NCBI RefSeq assembly: GCF_028209625.1
Contig: NZ_JAQLDU010000003.1
Location: 104,212 to 166,290 of the forward strand
Direction: 5' to 3'
Length of the DNA: 62,079 nt
From: Collinsella aerofaciens
Lineage (GTDB): Bacteria > Actinomycetota > Coriobacteriia > Coriobacteriales > Coriobacteriaceae
Shown here piece by piece: positions 24,578 to 33,348 of this stretch. Within the stretch, counting starts at the first letter, position 1; each line of letters begins with the position of its first letter. The translations under genes were made by a program, and so were the position numbers. Below the pieces are notes generated by a model. It was not told where the DNA came from and searched no databases. It saw only the letters and a program-made list of their open reading frames with translations.

Positions 24578-25891
24578 ATGCAGGCACAGAAGGCGGAGGG
24601 AACCCGCGACCTTATCGGCGCTGAGATGCGCGCCTGGCAAAAGATGCAGCAGATCGCTGCCGGCGTGTTCGAGCCGTTTGGCTTTAAGCCCATCGAGACG
24701 CCCGCCATCGAGCAGGTGGACGTGTTTGTCCACGGCATCGGCCAGTCGACCGACGTCGTGCGCAAGGAGATGTTCCGCGTGTTTAGCGGCGCCAACCTGG
24801 AGCGCGTCTTTACCGAGGGCACCGATACCAAGCTCAAGCCCAAGCAGCGCCTGGCGCTTCGTCCCGAGGGCACGGCTGGCGTGGTGCGCGCCGTCGTGGA
24901 GAACAACTTGGTGCCCCAGGGCTCCACGCCGTTTAAGGCTTACTACGCCGAGGCCATGTTCCGTGGCGAGCGTCCCCAGAAGGGCCGCCTGCGCCAGTTC
25001 CATCAGGTGGGCATCGAGTGGCTCGGCGCTCCCGATCCGGCGGCAGACGCCGAGTGCATCATTATGCTCATGGAGTTTTACAAGCGCCTGGGCTTCGATC
25101 TGTCCAAGCTCCGTCTGCTCATTAACTCGATGGGCGATGCCCAATGCCGTCCGGCCTATCGCGAGCAGGTTAAGCAGTTCATTCTCGACCACGCCGATGA
25201 GATGTGCGACGAGTGCCGCGAGCGCGCCGAGCTTAACCCGCTGCGCGCCTTCGACTGCAAGAACGACCACTGCCGCGAGATCATGGCCGACGCCCCGCTG
25301 ATGGGCGACAACCTGTGCGATGAGTGCCGCGAGCACTACGAGCAGGTCAAGCGCTATCTGGACGTCGCCGGTATCGAGTACGTCGAGGATCCCACCCTGG
25401 TGCGCGGCCTGGACTACTACACCCGTACCGTCTTTGAGGTCGAGGCCCCTGGCGCCGGCGTCGGCTCCATCGGTGGCGGCGGCCGCTACGATGGCCTGGT
25501 CGAGCTCGAGGGCGGCAAGCCCACGGCCGGCGTCGGCTTCGCCGTCGGTTTTGAGCGCGCCCTGCTGGCCCTGCAGGCCTTTGGCGGCGACCTGGGCGCC
25601 GAGGAGACCCCGTGTGTCTACGTCGCCAATGCCGGCAAGGAGTTGCGCCAGAACGTCTTTGCCATTACGCAGGAGCTTCGCGCCGCAGGTATCGTGACCG
25701 AGGCAGACTATCAGGGTCGTTCGCTTAAGGCTCAGTTTAAGCAGGCCGACAAGGTGGGCGCTAAGCTCATTTTGGTCTTGGGCGGCGACGAGCTTGCCGC
25801 CGGCAAGGTCAAGGTGCGCGACATGGAGAGCCATGACGAGGCCCTCGTCGATCTGGCCAACGTGGTCGAGGCGGTTCGTGAGCGCCTGTAG
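24578..25891 (+). CDS. hisS: Histidine--tRNA ligase
   Basis: A 437-residue class II aminoacyl-tRNA synthetase charging tRNA-His. Motif 2 appears as YYAEAMFRGERPQKGRLRQF, the histidine-binding loops as LVRGLDYYTRTVFE and SIGGGGRYDGL, and motif 3 as AGVGFAVGFERALLAL. The C-terminal anticodon-binding domain spans about 340-430. A Cys-rich insert (CDECRERAEL, CDECREHYEQ) with paired CxxC motifs is visible, as in many bacterial HisRS. ATG 24578 follows AAAGGTG. It is monocistronic; aspS, often its neighbour, is 10 kb away. Confidence 0.96.
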   Translation: MQAQKAEGTRDLIGAEMRAWQKMQQIAAGVFEPFGFKPIETPAIEQVDVFVHGIGQSTDVVRKEMFRVFSGANLERVFTEGTDTKLKPKQRLALRPEGTAGVVRAVVENNLVPQGSTPFKAYYAEAMFRGERPQKGRLRQFHQVGIEWLGAPDPAADAECIIMLMEFYKRLGFDLSKLRLLINSMGDAQCRPAYREQVKQFILDHADEMCDECRERAELNPLRAFDCKNDHCREIMADAPLMGDNLCDECREHYEQVKRYLDVAGIEYVEDPTLVRGLDYYTRTVFEVEAPGAGVGSIGGGGRYDGLVELEGGKPTAGVGFAVGFERALLALQAFGGDLGAEETPCVYVANAGKELRQNVFAITQELRAAGIVTEADYQGRSLKAQFKQADKVGAKLILVLGGDELAAGKVKVRDMESHDEALVDLANVVEAVRERL

Positions 25892-25949
25892 CGCATGATT
25901 TTTGAGCTGTGGACTCACTAAAGCGCTCAGCTCATTGAGAGCGATTGTT

Positions 25950-25988
25950 ACGGGGGTGTTTCGCATTTATGCGGAATGCCCCCGTTTG
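25950..25988 (+). terminator. Terminator of hisS
   Basis: Arms 25950-25966 and 25969-25985 pair with several wobble pairs, followed by a short T run. The region between here and ppc holds no gene. Confidence 0.8.
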
Positions 25989-26099
25989 CATATGCCGCCC
26001 ACCGAGAAATACGACCATTTGGGGCAAAAAGCCTTGCAATGCAGAAAATACTTTTGTGTGGTAAAGCGCAATCAGCGTCGAAAGTTTTTGCCGAGTGCC

Positions 26100-26105
26100 T
26101 ATAAT
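26100..26105 (+). promoter_or_regulatory. -10 box of the ppc promoter
   Basis: TATAAT 45 bases before the start codon. The -35 region (GTCGAA) is weak. Confidence 0.5.
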
Positions 26106-26149
26106 AAATACCGCATGTTACGTGCATAGAAGGAGGAATGGGAGGAAAC

Positions 26150-28963
26150 GTGGCTGAGAACCTAAGCAACCAGTCTGTACCCGAAGCCGCGGCGCGCGTC
26201 GCTGCCGTGGTCAACCGCCTCGTTAACCGAATCGGCTCGAATGCCGAATCCAAGGAGCGTCTCGCCGAGATCGAGATCCCCGAGGAGCTGCGCGACAATC
26301 TGGCGCTGTTCTTGCGCCTGGAGCGCCGTGTGCTTAGCGAGTATGATCCCGAGATCGCGGACCTGTTCGACAAGATTTTGACAGCCGAGATTGTGGCCAA
26401 TGCCGGAAACCCCGGCACCCGTGCTGCCGACGAGTCCGTCGACGAGCAGGGCGTGCCCACTGCCGACGAGCCCACCGCCGTGGCGTTTCGCGAGGTCGTT
26501 GATCTGATCGACAGTCTGCCGCTCGATAAGCAGCAGGTTATCGTCCGCGCCTTTACGAGCTTCTTCCATCTGGCAAACCTGTCGGAGGAGAACTACCGCG
26601 TGGCGCAGCTGCGCGAGCGCGAGGCAGGTGCGTCGACCGATACCGAGGTCGATCCCGCCAACGAACTCACCGTCGCCTATCACCAGTTGGTAAACGAGAT
26701 GGGTGTCGAGGGCGCCAACGAGCTGCTCGACAAGCTCGAGTTCCACCCTGTCTTTACCGCACATCCCACCGAGGCCCGTCGTAAGGCCGTCGAGGGCAAG
26801 ATTCGCCGTATCTCCAACCTGCTGGAGGAGCGTCCGCGCCTGGGCGGCTCCGACCTGGTGGAGAACGAGCGCCATATGCTGCAGGAGATCGACGCTCTGG
26901 TGCGTACGAGCCCCATCGCGCTCAAGAAGCCCACGCCGGTCGAAGAAGCCGATACCATCATCGACATCTTCGATAACACGCTGTTCGACGTCATTCCCGT
27001 TATCTATCGTCGTTTTGATGACTGGGTGCTGGGCGACAAGGCCGGCACCGTGCCGCCGCTGTGCCCGGCGTTCTTCCACCCCGGCAGCTGGATCGGTTCC
27101 GACCGCGACGGCAACCCCAATGTCACCGCCAAGGTGAGCCGCGAGGTTGCTGCCAAGTACTTCACCCATATGGTGCTCAAGCTCGAGGACAAGTGCCGCC
27201 GCATCGGCCGTAACCTGACGCTTGAGGCCACCTACAGCAAGCCGTCTGCCGAACTCATCAACCTGTGGAACCATCAGGTCGAGATGAGCACTCAGTACAC
27301 CGCACGTGCTGAACTGATCTCCGAGCACGAGCCGCATCGCGCCGTTATGCTCGTCATGGCCGACCGTCTGAACGCCACCGTCCGTCGCATCACCGATACC
27401 ATGTACCACAGCGCCGATGAGTTCCTGGATGACCTGCGCGTCGTCCAGCGCTCCCTGGCCGCCTGCGGTGCCGTCCGTGCCGCCTACGGCCCGGTCCAGA
27501 CCATCATCTGGCAGGTCGAGTCCTTCGGCTTCCACATGGTCGAGATGGAGTTCCGTCAGCACTCCGTGGTGCACGCCCGCGCCCTCAAGGATATCCACGA
27601 GAACGGTATCCATGGCGACCTGCAGCCCATGACGCGCGAGGTTATCGACACCTTCCGTGCCATCGGTTCCATCCAAAAGCGCTACGGCAAGAAGATGGCG
27701 CACCGCTACATCATCTCGTTCACCAAGAGCGCCCAGCATGTGGCCGACGTCTTTGAGCTGGCCCACCTGTCCTTTGCACACGAGGAGGATGTCCCCGAGC
27801 TCGACGTGATCCCGCTGTTCGAGCAGCTCGAGGACCTCGAGGGCTGCGTCGACGTGCTCGACCAGATGCTTACGCTGCCCGTGGTGCAAAAGCGCCTTGC
27901 CCAGACCAACCGCCGCATGGAGGTCATGCTGGGCTATTCCGACTCCTCCAAGGATGCCGGTCCTACCACGGCCATGCTCGCGCTGCACTCCGCGCAGGAG
28001 CGCATTGCCAAGTGGGCCGAGAAGAACGATATCGACCTGGTGCTCATGCACGGTCGCGGCGGTGCCGTGGGCCGTGGCGGCGGTCCGGCCAACAAGGCCG
28101 TGCTGGCGCAGCCCAAGGGTTCGGTCAACTGCTTCTTTAAGCTCACCGAGCAGGGCGAGGTCATCTTTGCCCGTTACGGCAACCGCACGCTGGCTCAGCG
28201 CCATGTTGAGTCCGTTGCCGCCGCAACGCTTTTGCAGTCGGCCCCGAGCGTCGAGAAGACCAACACCGAGACCACGCAGAAGTTCTGGGATATGGCGGAG
28301 AAGCTCAACGCAGTAAGCCATGAGCGCTATCTGGACCTGCTGAACACCGAGGACTTTACACCGTGGTTCTCGACCGTGACGCCGTTGACCGAGGTCGGTC
28401 TGCTGCCAATCGGCTCGCGTCCCGCCAAGCGCGGCCTGGGCGCCAAGTCGCTCGACGACCTGCGTACCATTCCGTGGATCTTTAGCTGGAGCCAGGCACG
28501 CATCAATCTGGCCGCTTGGTACGGCCTGGGCACCGCCTGCGAGCAGTTGGGCGACCTTGACCAGCTCAAGGCTGCCTACCAGGAGTGGCCGTTCTTCCGC
28601 ACGTTCATCGACAACATCGAGATGTCGATCGCTAAGACCGATCAGCGCATCGCCAAGATGTACCTGCACCTGGGCGATCGCCAGGATCTGTCCGAGAAGG
28701 TCTTCACCGAGATGCAGCTCACCCGTAAGTGGGTCCTTGCCATCGTCGGTGACGAGTGGCCGCTGCAGCGTCGCCGCGTGCTCGGCTGCGCCGTCCGCGT
28801 GCGTAACCCCTATGTTGACGCCCTATCCATCGCCCAGGTTCGCGCCCTTCGCGAGGTGCGTATGAACCAGGACGAGATGGCCGAGGAGAAGAAGGCCGAG
28901 TACATGAGCCTGATTCTTTCGACTGTGACCGGCGTCTCGGCAGGATTGCAGAACACGGGGTAA
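26150..28963 (+). CDS. ppc: Phosphoenolpyruvate carboxylase
   Basis: A 937-residue enzyme making oxaloacetate from PEP and bicarbonate, the anaplerotic step feeding succinate fermentation and aspartate. Catalytic motifs are present: FTAHPTEARR (His205), GSDRDGNPNVTA, GYSDSSKDAG and the mobile loop MHGRGGAVGRGGGP; the C-terminus ends in the conserved glycine-containing tail LQNTG. GTG 26150 is chosen over ATG 26138, since the GGGAGGAA site lies at ideal distance only for the GTG. Monocistronic, followed by a family B palindrome. Confidence 0.96.
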   Translation: MAENLSNQSVPEAAARVAAVVNRLVNRIGSNAESKERLAEIEIPEELRDNLALFLRLERRVLSEYDPEIADLFDKILTAEIVANAGNPGTRAADESVDEQGVPTADEPTAVAFREVVDLIDSLPLDKQQVIVRAFTSFFHLANLSEENYRVAQLREREAGASTDTEVDPANELTVAYHQLVNEMGVEGANELLDKLEFHPVFTAHPTEARRKAVEGKIRRISNLLEERPRLGGSDLVENERHMLQEIDALVRTSPIALKKPTPVEEADTIIDIFDNTLFDVIPVIYRRFDDWVLGDKAGTVPPLCPAFFHPGSWIGSDRDGNPNVTAKVSREVAAKYFTHMVLKLEDKCRRIGRNLTLEATYSKPSAELINLWNHQVEMSTQYTARAELISEHEPHRAVMLVMADRLNATVRRITDTMYHSADEFLDDLRVVQRSLAACGAVRAAYGPVQTIIWQVESFGFHMVEMEFRQHSVVHARALKDIHENGIHGDLQPMTREVIDTFRAIGSIQKRYGKKMAHRYIISFTKSAQHVADVFELAHLSFAHEEDVPELDVIPLFEQLEDLEGCVDVLDQMLTLPVVQKRLAQTNRRMEVMLGYSDSSKDAGPTTAMLALHSAQERIAKWAEKNDIDLVLMHGRGGAVGRGGGPANKAVLAQPKGSVNCFFKLTEQGEVIFARYGNRTLAQRHVESVAAATLLQSAPSVEKTNTETTQKFWDMAEKLNAVSHERYLDLLNTEDFTPWFSTVTPLTEVGLLPIGSRPAKRGLGAKSLDDLRTIPWIFSWSQARINLAAWYGLGTACEQLGDLDQLKAAYQEWPFFRTFIDNIEMSIAKTDQRIAKMYLHLGDRQDLSEKVFTEMQLTRKWVLAIVGDEWPLQRRRVLGCAVRVRNPYVDALSIAQVRALREVRMNQDEMAEEKKAEYMSLILSTVTGVSAGLQNTG

Positions 28964-28984
28964 TCGATAGCCCTGTAGTCGTCC

Positions 28985-29111
28985 GGGCCCGCCATCAGCT
29001 TACTTTTAGGCACGTCCTCGGACATGCAAGAAGCCCTCGCTGCGCACTTCGTGCGGCGAGGGCTTCTTGCGTCCTGCGGAGTGTGCCTAAAAGTAAGCTA
29101 ATGGCGGGCCC
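28985..29111. repeat. Palindromic element, family B, copy 1
   Basis: Outer arms of 29 bases (28985-29013 with 29083-29111, 28 matching) enclose a 69-base core. The core has conserved shoulders GTCCTCGGACATGCAA and TTGCGTCCTGCGGAGT around a perfect 15-bp inner stem (29026-29040 with 29056-29070) capped by CGCAC-TTC-GTGCG. The shoulders contain mini-hairpins, so the whole can fold as a cross. It lies just after ppc and probably terminates it. Copy 2 is at 31576-31696. Confidence 0.9.
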
Positions 29112-29337
29112 TGCGATGTCCGGTCTTCGGCGGATTACTGGCTGGGGGAATAATGGTGCGCTTTGCGCGTTTGGAAAAGGCTTCGTGCTGCGGAATGCAT
29201 TCAGAGGGAAACCCGTCGGGCCTCTTTGTCCTCGGTCTTCTGGGATTGGGGCTGAAGAGATTAAAGTGCGCTTTGCGCCTCGCGTCTTATCGATCGGGAT
29301 TGAGATGCATGTGGCGCTTCTTGACTTACGACTGTAG
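29112..29337. other. Intergenic region, no gene recognised
   Basis: About 225 bases between the palindrome and the next terminator. GTGCGCTTTGCGC occurs twice (about 29157 and 29270). The terminator that follows has no annotated gene before it, so a small RNA or a decayed gene could lie here; no convincing coding frame was seen. Confidence 0.35.
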
Positions 29338-29374
29338 CGGCCGCGGTCCCGTTTGGGGTCGCGGCCGTTTTGTT
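29338..29374 (+). terminator. Intrinsic terminator upstream of larA
   Basis: 13-base arms (29338-29350 with 29355-29367, one mismatch) with a short loop, followed by TTTTGTTG. It isolates larA from upstream transcription. Confidence 0.75.
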
Positions 29375-29493
29375 GTGGGTCAAATATGAACGTTGTGTTA
29401 ATGAGTCGGTGGACGGTGGTGTTTTTCGGTGAGCGGCGTATCCTTCCAACGGTTTATCTAGTGTGTCAGTTGAAAGGAAGAGGGCGCTCGTCA

Positions 29494-30771
29494 TTGTTTG
29501 AATGTGAACTGCCGTTTGACCACAAGACGTTGCATCTGGAGCTCGAGGATAAGAACTTCGCGGGTGTGATGGAAGGTCATCAAAACGAGTTTAAGACTAC
29601 AAAATCACAGGAAGAGCTGGTAGAGGAGTCACTTGCCAACCCTTATGGCTCGCCTTCGCTCGAGGAGCTTTGTGCTGGCAAGAAGGATATCGTCATCATT
29701 AGCTCCGATCATACGCGCCCCGTTCCCTCGCGTGTGACGATGCCTATTCTGCTGCATCACATCCATTCCGCTGCGCCCGAGGCGCGCGTTCGCATTCTGG
29801 TTGCTACGGGCATGCACCGTCCGTCGACGCACGAGGAACTCGTCAATAAGTATGGCGAGGAGATCGTTGCTAACGAGGAAATCGTTATGCACGTCGCGAC
29901 CGACGACAGCATGATGAAAAAGATCGGCACCCTGCCTTCTGGTGGCGAGTGCATCATCAACAAGATTGCCGCCGATTGCGATCTGCTGCTTGCCGAGGGC
30001 TTTATTGAGCCGCACTTCTTTGCCGGTTTCTCTGGTAGCCGCAAGTCCGTCCTGCCCGGCATCGCCAGCTACAAGACCATCATGTACAACCACAACGGTC
30101 AGTTTGTGAACGATTCCCACTCGCGTGCCGGCAACCTGTGCCACAACCACGTGAGCGAGGACATGTTCGCCGCCGCCGAGATGGCTCACCTTGCCTTTGT
30201 GCTTAACGTGGTGCTTAACGGCAAGCACGAGGTCATCGGCTCCTTTGCCGGCGATATCCACAAGGCGCACGAGGCCGGCTGCGAGTTCGTGAAGAGCCTT
30301 GCCGGCGTTGAGCCCGTCGAGTGCGAGATTGCCATCACCACCAACGGTGGCTACCCCCTCGATCAGAACATCTATCAGGCTGTGAAGGGCATGTGCGCTG
30401 CCGAGGCCACGCTTCCTGAGGGCGGCGTGATCATCGACGTCGCCGGTTGTGCCGACGGCCACGGTGGCGAGAGCTTCTATCACAACATCGCCGACAACGA
30501 TCCGGCGGAGTTTGAGCACGCCTGCATCGACCGTCCTAAGGACGAGACCCTGCCCGACCAGTGGACGAGCCAGATCTTTGCCCGCATCCTGGCGCATCAC
30601 CCTGTGATCATGGTCACCGATCTGTGCGATCACCAGATGCTCAAGGATATGCACATGACGCCGGTCAACACTATCGAGGAGGCGCTCAAGCTCGCCTTTG
30701 AGATGAAGGGTGCCGATGCCAAGGTTGCCGTCATTCCCGATGGCCTGGGCGTTGTCGTCGCGCAGCACTAG
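29494..30771 (+). CDS. larA: Nickel-pincer lactate racemase LarA
   Basis: A 425-residue cytoplasmic enzyme interconverting D- and L-lactate with a covalently bound nickel-pincer nucleotide. Key residues match the numbering known for Lactobacillus plantarum LarA exactly from the TTG start at 29494: Asp72 and Arg75 (SDHTRPVPS), His108 (ATGMHRP), His174 (EPHFFAGF), Lys184 (SGSRKSVLPG, cofactor lysine) and His200 (MYNHNG). This supports that start, which follows AAGGAAGAGGG, over longer frames. It heads an operon with larD. Cofactor enzymes larC and larB are on the opposite strand downstream; larE is not in the window. Confidence 0.92.
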   Translation: MFECELPFDHKTLHLELEDKNFAGVMEGHQNEFKTTKSQEELVEESLANPYGSPSLEELCAGKKDIVIISSDHTRPVPSRVTMPILLHHIHSAAPEARVRILVATGMHRPSTHEELVNKYGEEIVANEEIVMHVATDDSMMKKIGTLPSGGECIINKIAADCDLLLAEGFIEPHFFAGFSGSRKSVLPGIASYKTIMYNHNGQFVNDSHSRAGNLCHNHVSEDMFAAAEMAHLAFVLNVVLNGKHEVIGSFAGDIHKAHEAGCEFVKSLAGVEPVECEIAITTNGGYPLDQNIYQAVKGMCAAEATLPEGGVIIDVAGCADGHGGESFYHNIADNDPAEFEHACIDRPKDETLPDQWTSQIFARILAHHPVIMVTDLCDHQMLKDMHMTPVNTIEEALKLAFEMKGADAKVAVIPDGLGVVVAQH

Positions 30772-30820
30772 TGCGCGGCCTAAACGAATCGTTTATAACC
30801 GACAAGAAAGATAAGGTTTT

Positions 30821-31552
30821 ATGCTTACCAAACTCCTCTGCGAATTCGGCGCGACGGCCCTCATGATCGTCTTTGGCGTGGGCGTGCACTGCGATACCGT
30901 GCTCAAGGGCACCAAGTATCAGGGCTCCGGCCATATGTTTGCCATCACCACCTGGTCTTTTGGCATCTCGGTCTGCCTGTTTGTCTTTGGCGGCGCCGTG
31001 TGCATGAACCCCGCCATGGTGCTTGCCCAGTGCATCGTCGGCTTGGTGCCGTGGGGCAGCTGCATCCCCTTCATGATTGCCGATATGCTCGGCGGCTTTG
31101 TGGGTGCCGTAATCGCCTGGTTTATGTATGCCGATGAGTTCAAGGCTTCCGAGGGCGTCGTCGACCCCATTGCCCAGCGCAACATTTTCTCGACCAACCC
31201 CACCACCGAGGGTACGAACTATGCCCGTAACTTCTTCTGCGAGGCTATCTGCACTTTTGTGTTCATCAGCGCCATCCTTGCTGCCGCTAGCCGCGCCGGC
31301 GAGAACGTTCTGATGCTCGCTATCTGCGTCGGTCTGATCGTTTGGGCTGTTGGCATGGGCATGGGCGGCATCACCGGCTTCGCCATGAACCAGGCTCGTG
31401 ACCTTGGTCCTCGCATGGCCTATCAGGTGCTGCCGATTAAGAACAAGGCTGACAACAACTGGAAGTATGGCCTGCTTGTTCCTGGCATCGCTCCGTTTGT
31501 CGGTGCTGCTGTGGCCGCGCTGTTTGTGCATGGTTTCTTGGGCATGTTCTAG
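30821..31552 (+). CDS. larD: Aquaglyceroporin-family lactate channel (LarD-like)
   Basis: A 243-residue MIP-family channel with six helices. The first NPA half-helix motif is GGAVCMNPAM; the second is altered to GFAMNQARDLGPR (NQA instead of NPA). In lactobacilli a MIP protein, LarD, beside larA conducts lactic acid, and position 49 bases after larA suggests the same role here. AAGATAAGG precedes the ATG. General glycerol or water transport remains possible. Confidence 0.82.
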   Translation: MLTKLLCEFGATALMIVFGVGVHCDTVLKGTKYQGSGHMFAITTWSFGISVCLFVFGGAVCMNPAMVLAQCIVGLVPWGSCIPFMIADMLGGFVGAVIAWFMYADEFKASEGVVDPIAQRNIFSTNPTTEGTNYARNFFCEAICTFVFISAILAAASRAGENVLMLAICVGLIVWAVGMGMGGITGFAMNQARDLGPRMAYQVLPIKNKADNNWKYGLLVPGIAPFVGAAVAALFVHGFLGMF

Positions 31553-31575
31553 CCCAAGGCTACATAGTTGTCCGC

Positions 31576-31696
31576 TGGCCGCATGGGGCAACTTCCCAGC
31601 GCGTCCTCGGACATGCAAAAAGGCTCGCTGCGCACTTTGTGCGGCGAGCCTTTTTGCGTCCTGCGGAGTGCGCTGGGAAGTTGCCCCATGCGGCCA
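31576..31696. repeat. Palindromic element, family B, copy 2
   Basis: Perfect 27-base outer arms (31576-31602 with 31670-31696) enclose a 67-base core. The core has the same shoulders as copy 1 and an inner stem GCAAAAAGGCTCGC (31615-31628 with 31644-31657) whose A and T runs make a bidirectional terminator. It sits between the convergent larD and tetR genes. Outer arms share no sequence with copy 1. The remaining bases up to 31854 hold no gene. Confidence 0.92.
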
Positions 31697-31854
31697 GCTG
31701 CGGAGTCTTTGTTGCGTTCGTACAAGCAACCCAACATATATATCTGAATTTGGATGTGAGGGGCTTGTTGCTGGTAGGGGCGTTGAAGCGCGAGTGACAC
31801 TTTGGGGTGCGTGGCGCCTTGGGGTGGGGCGATGCTTTGGGATGAGCTTCTTAC

Positions 31855-32394
31855 TTAGTTGAAGAGGGGTTTTATGGCCGATAGGTAGTCTTTGGCTACT
31901 TCGGCCTTATCTGCTTGGAAGTTGTGCCAGGCCCACCATTGGACCATTCCTACGAAGCTTGAGGCTATGTGGTGCAGTAGGAAGCTTCGGTCCATGGCGG
32001 CGGCGGGGCCGTTTGGGTCGGTGGGGACGGTTTCGGCTGCTCGTGACATGATGGTCTTGCGTAGGCAGTCGGCGAAGACGCGTGAGCCGGCGCCGGCTAC
32101 GAGGGCTCGTACGCCCTGGCGGCGTTCCCAGAGGTTGTTGAGGATATGCTCGACTTGTACGAGCGGATCATCGAGCGGTGTGCCATCGTCGTCGAGGGCG
32201 TGGGTGCAGATGTCGCTCACGAGTTCGGACAGTAGGTCATCTTTGCTCTTGAAGAGGCCATAGAACGTGGCCCGACCCACATGGGCGCGAGCGATGATGT
32301 CGCCGACGGTGATCTTGCCGTAGTCCTCTTCGCGCAGCAGTTCGGAGAACGCCGCGACGATGGCGGCGCGGCTTTTTGCCTTGCGGGCATCCAT
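31855..32394 (-). CDS. TetR-family transcriptional regulator
   Basis: A 179-residue regulator. The N-terminal helix-turn-helix reads AAIVAAFSELLREEDYGKITVGDIIARAHVGRATFYGLFKSKDDLL (about 8-55); the C-terminal ligand domain has a hydrophobic end (MVQWWAWHNFQADKAEVAKDYL). The ATG at 32394 starts two bases after the larC stop, so translation is coupled. As last gene of larB-larC-tetR it probably controls the lactate racemase genes, perhaps through the palindrome before larB (inference). Ligand unknown; lactate is a reasonable guess. Confidence 0.85.
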   Translation of the reverse strand: MDARKAKSRAAIVAAFSELLREEDYGKITVGDIIARAHVGRATFYGLFKSKDDLLSELVSDICTHALDDDGTPLDDPLVQVEHILNNLWERRQGVRALVAGAGSRVFADCLRKTIMSRAAETVPTDPNGPAAAMDRSFLLHHIASSFVGMVQWWAWHNFQADKAEVAKDYLSAIKPLFN

Positions 32395-32396
32395 GG

Positions 32397-33338
32397 CTAT
32401 GCGTCCGCGTGAACGAGCAGGCAGCGGAGCGTGCCGGAGCAGCCCTCGTAAGGGCGCTTGCCGGCGCCGTAGCCGACGGCCTCGATGCGGTAACGGACCG
32501 GAAGGTGCTCGGACGTGCGTAGCGCGGCGACGATGGCGGCGCCCGTGGGCGTCACGAGCTCGCCGGTGACCGGTGTGGGCGTGAGGGCGATATTGCCCGC
32601 CTGGCACAGGTTGACGACAGCGGGGACGGGAATGGGCATGAGGCCGTGGGCACAGCGGATGGCGCCGTGACCCTCGGAGAGCGATTCGACCACAATATCC
32701 TCAACGCCCAGGTCGTCGAGGCAGATGGCGACAGAGCAGACATCGACGATGGAGTCGATGGCGCCCACCTCGTGGAACATGACGGTCTCGGGCGTCTTGC
32801 CGTGAGCCTTGGCCTCAGCGGCGGCGAGCGCGGTAAAGATGGCGAGCGCGCGACGCTTGGCGCCATCGCTTAGCTGCGAGCCGTCGATGATGGCGGTGAC
32901 ATCTGCCAAAGAACGGTGGTGATGGTGGTGGGCGTGATGATGGTCCTCGTGGCCATGGTCATGGGCCTCATGATCATGCTCGTGGCAGTGCACGCGTTCG
33001 TGCTCGTGGCAGTGCTCGTGTTCGTGCTCGCCATGATCATGATGGTGGTGCTCATGCTCGTGTGTGTGCTCGGCAGCTGCTTCGTTGCCGTAGAGCCAGG
33101 CCATGTCGTGGTCGTGGTTCTCGAGCTCCTCTGCCAGCTGAACGTCAAAGTCGCAGGCGTCGATGCCATGTTTGTTTACGCGTGAAACGGCAATCTCAAA
33201 GCCGCCGACCGGAAGCGTGGCGAGCTGCTCGCGCAGATGCTCCTCGCTGGCGCCCAGGTCGAGCAGGGCCGCGACGGTCATGTCGCCGCTGATGCCCGAG
33301 GTGCCGTCGATGATAAGCGTGTGCTGATGGTTGGACAT
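32397..33338 (-). CDS. larC: Nickel insertion protein LarC, short form with His-rich insert
   Basis: A 313-residue protein of the LarC family, which inserts nickel into the pincer cofactor of LarA. N-terminal landmarks are IDGTSGISGDMTVAALLDLGA; the middle carries about 65 residues extremely rich in His, Asp and Glu (about 85-150), a likely nickel store. Later motifs FHEVGAIDSIVDV, TPTGAAIVAAL and VGYGAGKR are normal. The protein stops soon after this last motif, whereas complete LarC proteins continue for about 130 residues (LarC2 region). No LarC2-like frame follows; tetR begins two bases on. Confidence 0.87.
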   Translation of the reverse strand: MSNHQHTLIIDGTSGISGDMTVAALLDLGASEEHLREQLATLPVGGFEIAVSRVNKHGIDACDFDVQLAEELENHDHDMAWLYGNEAAAEHTHEHEHHHHDHGEHEHEHCHEHERVHCHEHDHEAHDHGHEDHHHAHHHHHRSLADVTAIIDGSQLSDGAKRRALAIFTALAAAEAKAHGKTPETVMFHEVGAIDSIVDVCSVAICLDDLGVEDIVVESLSEGHGAIRCAHGLMPIPVPAVVNLCQAGNIALTPTPVTGELVTPTGAAIVAALRTSEHLPVRYRIEAVGYGAGKRPYEGCSGTLRCLLVHADA

Positions 33339-33348
33339 GGAATGCTCC

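Noticed and set aside
26162..28669. Long open frame antisense to ppc (835 aa)
   Set aside because: It is the mirror of a GC-rich coding frame; protein is low-complexity Leu/Gly/His without motifs. Similar antisense frames over htpG and the galactosidase gene were rejected for the same reason.
29157..29282. Direct repeat GTGCGCTTTGCGC as an attachment site
   Set aside because: Two short GC-rich copies 113 bases apart, with no integrase or further symmetry; likely chance.
31855..32607. LarC-TetR fusion by -1 frameshifting
   Set aside because: The tetR frame is open back into larC and is the -1 frame, but no slippery sequence was found and tetR has its own start two bases after the larC stop.
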